Part shown: positions 6,983 through 10,376 of the stretch, piece after piece | How the letters are laid out: the number at the start of each line of letters is the position of its first letter | Numbering within the stretch: position 1 is the stretch's first letter | Source: Cytophagales bacterium | GTDB taxonomy: Bacteria > Bacteroidota > Bacteroidia > Cytophagales > Spirosomataceae | Direction: 5' to 3' | DNA length: 10,376 bases | Assembly: GCA_013205605.1 (NCBI GenBank) | Contig: JABMMK010000330.1 | Location: forward strand, 1-10,376 | Position numbers and translations under genes: made by a program | Notes under the pieces: model-generated | Database searches by the model: none | Told to the model about the DNA's origin: nothing | What the model saw: the letters and a program-made list of their open reading frames with translations, nothing else

Positions 6983-6990
6983 TATATTTG
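6983..6990 (+). promoter_or_regulatory. Candidate -7 promoter element of the glycoside hydrolase-RidA transcript
   Basis: TATATTTG is a perfect match to the Bacteroidota -7 box TANNTTTG. It is followed 39 nt later by the ATG at 7030, a fitting distance for a promoter with a leader of about 30 nt. The -33 box is not clear: a TTTG lies at 6968-6971, only 11 nt upstream rather than the usual 17-23. This element also argues against using the in-frame TTG at 6988 as the gene start, because that codon lies inside it. Confidence 0.4.
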
Positions 6991-7029
6991 TATCTCGCAT
7001 ACATAGATCCATTTATTAATCAAATTCAT

Positions 7030-9672
7030 ATGTCTGAAATTGGCGCTGAGCGCGTTCGACTTTCATTAAGGAACGATAATAAAGGCTGGAAAAAGTGGGG
7101 GCCTTACCTGACTGAGCGCCAGTGGGGAACTGTGCGTGAGGATTATAGTGCGCATGGAAATGCCTGGGGAAGTATTACGCATGACATGGCACGCTCAAAG
7201 GCGTATCGCTGGGGTGAAGAGGGGATTGGAGGTATTTCAGATAATAAGCAACATGTGTGTTTTGCTTTTTCTTTTTGGAATCATCGGGATCATATTATTA
7301 AGGAACGTTTTTTTGGCTTGACTGGAGCGGAATCAAATCATGGAGAGGACGTAAAGGAATTGTATTATTACCAAGATGCAACGCCTACACATTCTTATCA
7401 AAAGATGTTGTATAAGTATCCCCAACAAACCTTTCCTTATGATAAATTAATTGAGGAGAGCAAAAAGCGGAGCCGATTACAGCCTGAATACGAGCTTTTA
7501 GACACAGGTATTTTTGATAAGAATGAATATTTTGACATTTCTATGGAATATGCCAAGGGGGATGAGCAAGATATTCTGATTAAAGTGACTGTTGAAAATA
7601 GGTCAAAAGTTGACGCACCCATTACTGTTTTGCCCACAATTTGGTATCGAAATACTTGGTGTTGGGGATATGAAAATTACAAATACAAACCTCTTTTAAC
7701 GGGGGTAGGAAATTCTTTTATTGAGGTGGATCACCGAGTGGTCGGCCGATTTAAATTATATGCGGAGGAAGCGGATGAATTTTTGTTTTGTGATAATGAA
7801 ACGAATTTTGAGCGCCTGCATCAATCGCCTAATTTATCGCATTTTACCAAGGATGGGATCAATGATTATATTGTCAATAAAAGTAAAAAATCAATCAATC
7901 AAAATCATATAGGGACCAAAGCCGCGGCCCGATATACAGCGAAAATTCCTGCGGGGGGTAAGAAAGTTTTCAGGTTGAGATTAGTCGATCACACGCTAAA
8001 ATCTCCTTTTGAGGATTTTGATACTATTTTTGAGAACAGAATTAAGGAGGCGGATGAATTTTATGATTCGATTCAAAAGGGGGTCGACGACCCTGGATTG
8101 AAGTTGCTCCAGCGTCAATCCTACGCGGGAATGTTGTGGACCAAACAGTGGTATTATTACAATGTTTTTGAGTGGATTAAGGGAGATCCTGCGATGCCAA
8201 AACCAGATGATAGCCGGAAGTTTGGTCGAAATAATGCATGGCGACATTTATATACGGCTAATATTTTGTCGATGCCCGACAAGTGGGAATATCCGTGGTT
8301 TGCGGCTTGGGATTTAGCGTTTCATACGATTCCTTTGGCAAGACTTGACCCTGACTTTGCCAAAAGGCAGTTGGCCGTTATCCTGCGTGAATATTACATG
8401 CATCCCAATGGTCAAATTCCGGCCTACGAGTGGTCGTTTTCGGATGTAAATCCGCCGGTACACGCTTGGGCTACTTGGAAAGTCTATGAAATAGACAAGG
8501 AGATGAATGGTGGAAAGGGCGATATCGTTTTTCTGGAGCGTATTTTTCATAAACTGTTGTTGAATTTTACTTGGTGGGTCAACTTAAAAGATGCGGGGGG
8601 AGATAATGTTTTTGGGGGAGGATTTTTGGGAATGGATAATATTGGAGTTTTTGACCGATCGGCTACATTGCCGACGGGCGGGCATTTAGAGCAAGCGGAT
8701 GGAACGGGATGGATGGCGATGTACAGTTTAAATATGTTGCGGATTGCTTGTGAAATTGCGATTGAAAATCCGGTGTATCAAGATATGGCTTCTAAGTTTT
8801 TTGAACATTTTCTTCACATCGCGGGGGCTATGCAATCCATTGGCGGAGAGAAATTGAATTTATGGGATGAAGATGATCAGTTTTATTATGATATGTTGCA
8901 TCAAGAGGATGGAAGCGCGATGCTATTAAAAGTCCGATCGATGGTGGGTTTAATTCCATTATTTGCGGTCGAAGTGTTGACCTCAGATATGCTAGATAAA
9001 TTGCCTGCATTTAAACGTCGGGTGGAATGGGTATTAAACAATCGCCCCGATTTAGCCTCCTTGATTTCTCGTTGGTATGAACCCGGAAAGGGGGAAAGTC
9101 GCTTGTTATCTATCTTGAGAGGGCATCGGATGAAAATGATTTTGAAGCGTATGTTTGACGAATCGGAGTTTTTATCGGATTTTGGAATTAGGTCTTTGTC
9201 AAAATACCATCAGAAGCATCCGTATAAATTTGCGTTTGAAGGAGGTTCCATGCAAGTTGATTATACGCCTGCAGAATCTACCGGAGATATGTTTGGCGGA
9301 AATTCAAATTGGCGCGGCCCCATTTGGTTTCCAATGAATTATTTGATTTTGGATTCTTTGTCCAAGTTTTCGGATTATTATGGAAGTGATTATGAGGTGG
9401 AATATCCAACGAATTCAGGCCAAATGATGAATATAAAAGATGCCGCATCGGGGGTCTCAAAACGTTTATTAGCGATGTTTTTGCCTGGGAAGGATGGTAA
9501 AATACCGATGTATGGGGAATATGAAAAAATGCAATCTGATCCAAATTTCAAGGATAAGCATTTGTTTTTTGAGTATTTTGACGGTGACACAGGGAAGGGA
9601 TTGGGGGCGAGTCATCAAACGGGTTGGACCGGTTTAATTTCAGAAATTATTAGACAATTGTATGGAAAATAA
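7030..9672 (+). CDS. MGH1-like/GH63-type glycoside hydrolase (putative glucosidase)
   Basis: An 880-residue protein counted from the ATG at 7030. A TTG 14 codons upstream keeps the frame open but overlaps the promoter box. The N-terminus carries WKKWGPYLTERQWGTVREDYS (20-40), the hallmark of a Bacteroidota group annotated as MGH1-type glucosidases. A beta-rich N-terminal region leads to an (alpha/alpha)6-barrel from about residue 350, with FAAWDLAFH at 424-432. GFLGMDN (531-537) fits the GH63 ESGMDN loop, making D536 the probable general acid. GGNSNWRGPIWFP is at 756-768. FFEYFDGDTGKGLGASHQTGW fits the C-terminal block, making E848 the probable base. These enzymes cleave alpha-glucosides or mannosyl/glucosylglycerate; the substrate here is unknown. 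No signal peptide is seen, so it is likely cytoplasmic. Its end overlaps the next gene by 11 nt. Confidence 0.88.
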   Translation: MSEIGAERVRLSLRNDNKGWKKWGPYLTERQWGTVREDYSAHGNAWGSITHDMARSKAYRWGEEGIGGISDNKQHVCFAFSFWNHRDHIIKERFFGLTGAESNHGEDVKELYYYQDATPTHSYQKMLYKYPQQTFPYDKLIEESKKRSRLQPEYELLDTGIFDKNEYFDISMEYAKGDEQDILIKVTVENRSKVDAPITVLPTIWYRNTWCWGYENYKYKPLLTGVGNSFIEVDHRVVGRFKLYAEEADEFLFCDNETNFERLHQSPNLSHFTKDGINDYIVNKSKKSINQNHIGTKAAARYTAKIPAGGKKVFRLRLVDHTLKSPFEDFDTIFENRIKEADEFYDSIQKGVDDPGLKLLQRQSYAGMLWTKQWYYYNVFEWIKGDPAMPKPDDSRKFGRNNAWRHLYTANILSMPDKWEYPWFAAWDLAFHTIPLARLDPDFAKRQLAVILREYYMHPNGQIPAYEWSFSDVNPPVHAWATWKVYEIDKEMNGGKGDIVFLERIFHKLLLNFTWWVNLKDAGGDNVFGGGFLGMDNIGVFDRSATLPTGGHLEQADGTGWMAMYSLNMLRIACEIAIENPVYQDMASKFFEHFLHIAGAMQSIGGEKLNLWDEDDQFYYDMLHQEDGSAMLLKVRSMVGLIPLFAVEVLTSDMLDKLPAFKRRVEWVLNNRPDLASLISRWYEPGKGESRLLSILRGHRMKMILKRMFDESEFLSDFGIRSLSKYHQKHPYKFAFEGGSMQVDYTPAESTGDMFGGNSNWRGPIWFPMNYLILDSLSKFSDYYGSDYEVEYPTNSGQMMNIKDAASGVSKRLLAMFLPGKDGKIPMYGEYEKMQSDPNFKDKHLFFEYFDGDTGKGLGASHQTGWTGLISEIIRQLYGK

Positions 9673-10147
9673 AAATGAGTTTATGGGAACACCAGAAGAA
9701 AATTTCAAGGCATTAGGGTTGGATTTACCCCCGGCACCTAAGCCGATGGGCGTGTACAAACCGGGATTACAAGTGGATCATTTCTATTATGTTTCGGGGC
9801 ATGGGCCCGTACTTAACGATGGATCTTTAATCGTGGGTAGAGTAGGCGATGCGATGGACATGGAGGAAGGGAAGTTGGCGGCCCAGCAAGTTGGCCTGAC
9901 GATATTGTCCACCTTGAAATCCCAATTAGGTAGTTTAGATAAAATCAAGCGGGTCATTAAAGTGTTGGGCATGGTCAATTGCACGGCCGATTTTGAGCGG
10001 CATCCTTATGTGATTAATGGTTGCTCCGAGTTATTTGCTAACGTATGGGGGGAAGAAAATGGAATTGGAGTGCGCTCGGCGGTTGGCATGGGCACGCTCC
10101 CCGGCAACATCCCCGTGGAGATTGAAGTGATTTTTGAATTAGCCTAG
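9662..10147 (+). CDS. RidA/YjgF superfamily protein (YjgF-chorismate-mutase-like branch)
   Basis: A 161-residue protein. TPEENFKALGLDLPPAPKP (10-28) and YYVSGHGPV (42-50) identify the longer YjgF_endoribonc branch of the RidA superfamily. GIGVRSAVGMGTLPGNIPVEIE (134-155) carries R138, which corresponds to the catalytic Arg105 of RidA that binds 2-aminoacrylate-type imines. Members form trimers and deaminate reactive enamines/imines in the cytoplasm, but this branch is poorly characterised and the activity is inferred. The ATG at 9662 lies inside the last codons of the glycoside hydrolase (11-nt overlap), suggesting translational coupling. A second in-frame ATG at 9683 would give 154 residues and matches relatives that begin just before TPEENF, so the true start is open. 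It converges on nadA. Confidence 0.88.
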   Translation: MENKNEFMGTPEENFKALGLDLPPAPKPMGVYKPGLQVDHFYYVSGHGPVLNDGSLIVGRVGDAMDMEEGKLAAQQVGLTILSTLKSQLGSLDKIKRVIKVLGMVNCTADFERHPYVINGCSELFANVWGEENGIGVRSAVGMGTLPGNIPVEIEVIFELA

Positions 10148-10153
10148 AAAAAT

Positions 10154-10181
10154 TACCTAATACCTATTACCTCTTACCTGA
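10154..10181. repeat. Four-copy heptamer tandem repeat (TACCTNN)
   Basis: Four consecutive 7-bp units begin at 10154, 10161, 10168 and 10175. Each opens with an invariant TACCT; the two variable bases are AA, AT, CT and GA. The repeat fills most of the 40-nt gap between the convergent RidA-like gene and nadA. It forms no obvious hairpin, so it is not a conventional terminator. It may be a slippage-prone microsatellite or a binding array; its role is unknown. Confidence 0.8.
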
Positions 10182-10187
10182 AAATAT

Positions 10188-10376
10188 CTACTTTGATAAC
10201 TCGAGCATAGCCTTTAACGCTTTATAGGCAGGAACTCGCACTTTTTCTGTTAGGTGAATTTCAGGCAATTCATAATAAAGTGCGTTATACAATTTCTCCA
10301 AGGTGTTCATTTTCATGTAGGGACATTCAGCACATGCACACGTATTTTGCTCGTTGGCCGGCGCGGGAATCAAATG
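10188..10376 (-). CDS. nadA: Quinolinate synthase NadA (partial, C-terminal end only)
   Basis: The last 62 residues of a gene that enters from the right edge; the frame is open through base 10376 and ends at TAG (10190-10188). The visible segment reads IPAPANEQNT, then CACAECPYMKMNTLEKLYNAL, the conserved C-terminal cluster block of NadA. The last Cys of C-x-C-x-x-C, just before PYM, is the expected third ligand of the [4Fe-4S] cluster; the other two lie outside the window. NadA condenses iminoaspartate with dihydroxyacetone phosphate to quinolinate in de novo NAD synthesis, in the cytoplasm. A TTG at 10373 is internal, not a start. As an Fe-S enzyme it is a potential client of the Mrp/Nfu pair upstream, though nothing in the sequence links them. 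Assignment is secure. Confidence 0.93.
   Translation of the reverse strand, partial: HLIPAPANEQNTCACAECPYMKMNTLEKLYNALYYELPEIHLTEKVRVPAYKALKAMLELSK

Noticed and set aside
6721..7006. ORFs on both strands across the divergent gap (81 codons minus, 62 codons plus)
   Set aside because: Both overlap the DUF885 signal peptide or the promoter boxes, have low-complexity translations and no family resemblance. The hydrophobic stretch of the minus ORF reflects AT-rich DNA.
6988..7029. TTG at 6988 as start of the glycoside hydrolase
   Set aside because: It lies inside the TATATTTG box, and the 14 extra residues do not resemble the family N-terminus. The ATG at 7030 fits better.
7721..9590. Several 60-90-codon ORFs in other frames of the glycoside hydrolase gene
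   Set aside because: They are shadows of a gene with continuous conserved motifs in the main frame.
1..10376. CRISPR arrays, tRNA/rRNA genes, insertion sequences, toxin-antitoxin or defence genes
   Set aside because: None was seen: no spaced direct repeats of CRISPR size, no transposase motifs, no clover-leaf sequence. All gaps over 100 nt are accounted for by the divergent control region and the small membrane-protein gene.

Overview
The window looks like chromosomal DNA of a Bacteroidota member, most likely from the Cytophagales or a close relative. The gene content supports this: a GSCFA-domain protein, an Mrp ATPase without the C-terminal CxxC, a surface-type lipoprotein DUF885 peptidase and a large MGH1/GH63-type hydrolase. 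Shine-Dalgarno sequences are scarce, and TANNTTTG-like -7 boxes lie in two gaps. The genus is not determined. I see no mobile element, phage gene, CRISPR array, tRNA or rRNA.

Left edge (1-363, plus strand): the 3' end of a SixA-like histidine phosphatase, followed 4 nt later by a 42-residue single-pass membrane protein. These converge on a minus-strand block.

Minus-strand block (6809 down to 405): six genes read in the order DUF885 metallopeptidase lipoprotein, GSCFA-domain protein, mrp, a NifU-C-terminal (Nfu) Fe-S scaffold, an enlarged D-Ala-D-Ala-ligase-like ATP-grasp enzyme, and a YfiT/DinB-type metal enzyme. The last four are separated by only 3, 3 and 4 nt and are almost surely one transcript. 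The two upstream genes (gaps 35 and 48 nt) may be part of the same operon. Mrp plus Nfu form an Fe-S cluster trafficking pair. The ATP-grasp ligase and the YfiT-like protein give the cluster a ligation/thiol-chemistry tail of unknown purpose.

Divergent gap (6810-7029): about 220 nt with candidate promoters for both directions and several short direct and inverted repeats.

Plus-strand pair (7030-10147): a cytoplasmic MGH1/GH63-type glycoside hydrolase overlaps by 11 nt the start of a RidA-superfamily (YjgF-like) protein. This pair converges on nadA (quinolinate synthase, 3' end only, minus strand). The 40-nt convergent gap holds four perfectly phased TACCTNN heptamers.

Most of the window is housekeeping or metabolic. 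The parts most worth a second look are the enlarged ATP-grasp ligase and its gene neighbourhood, the CxxC-less Mrp beside a CxxC scaffold, the 42-aa membrane protein and the heptamer repeat.
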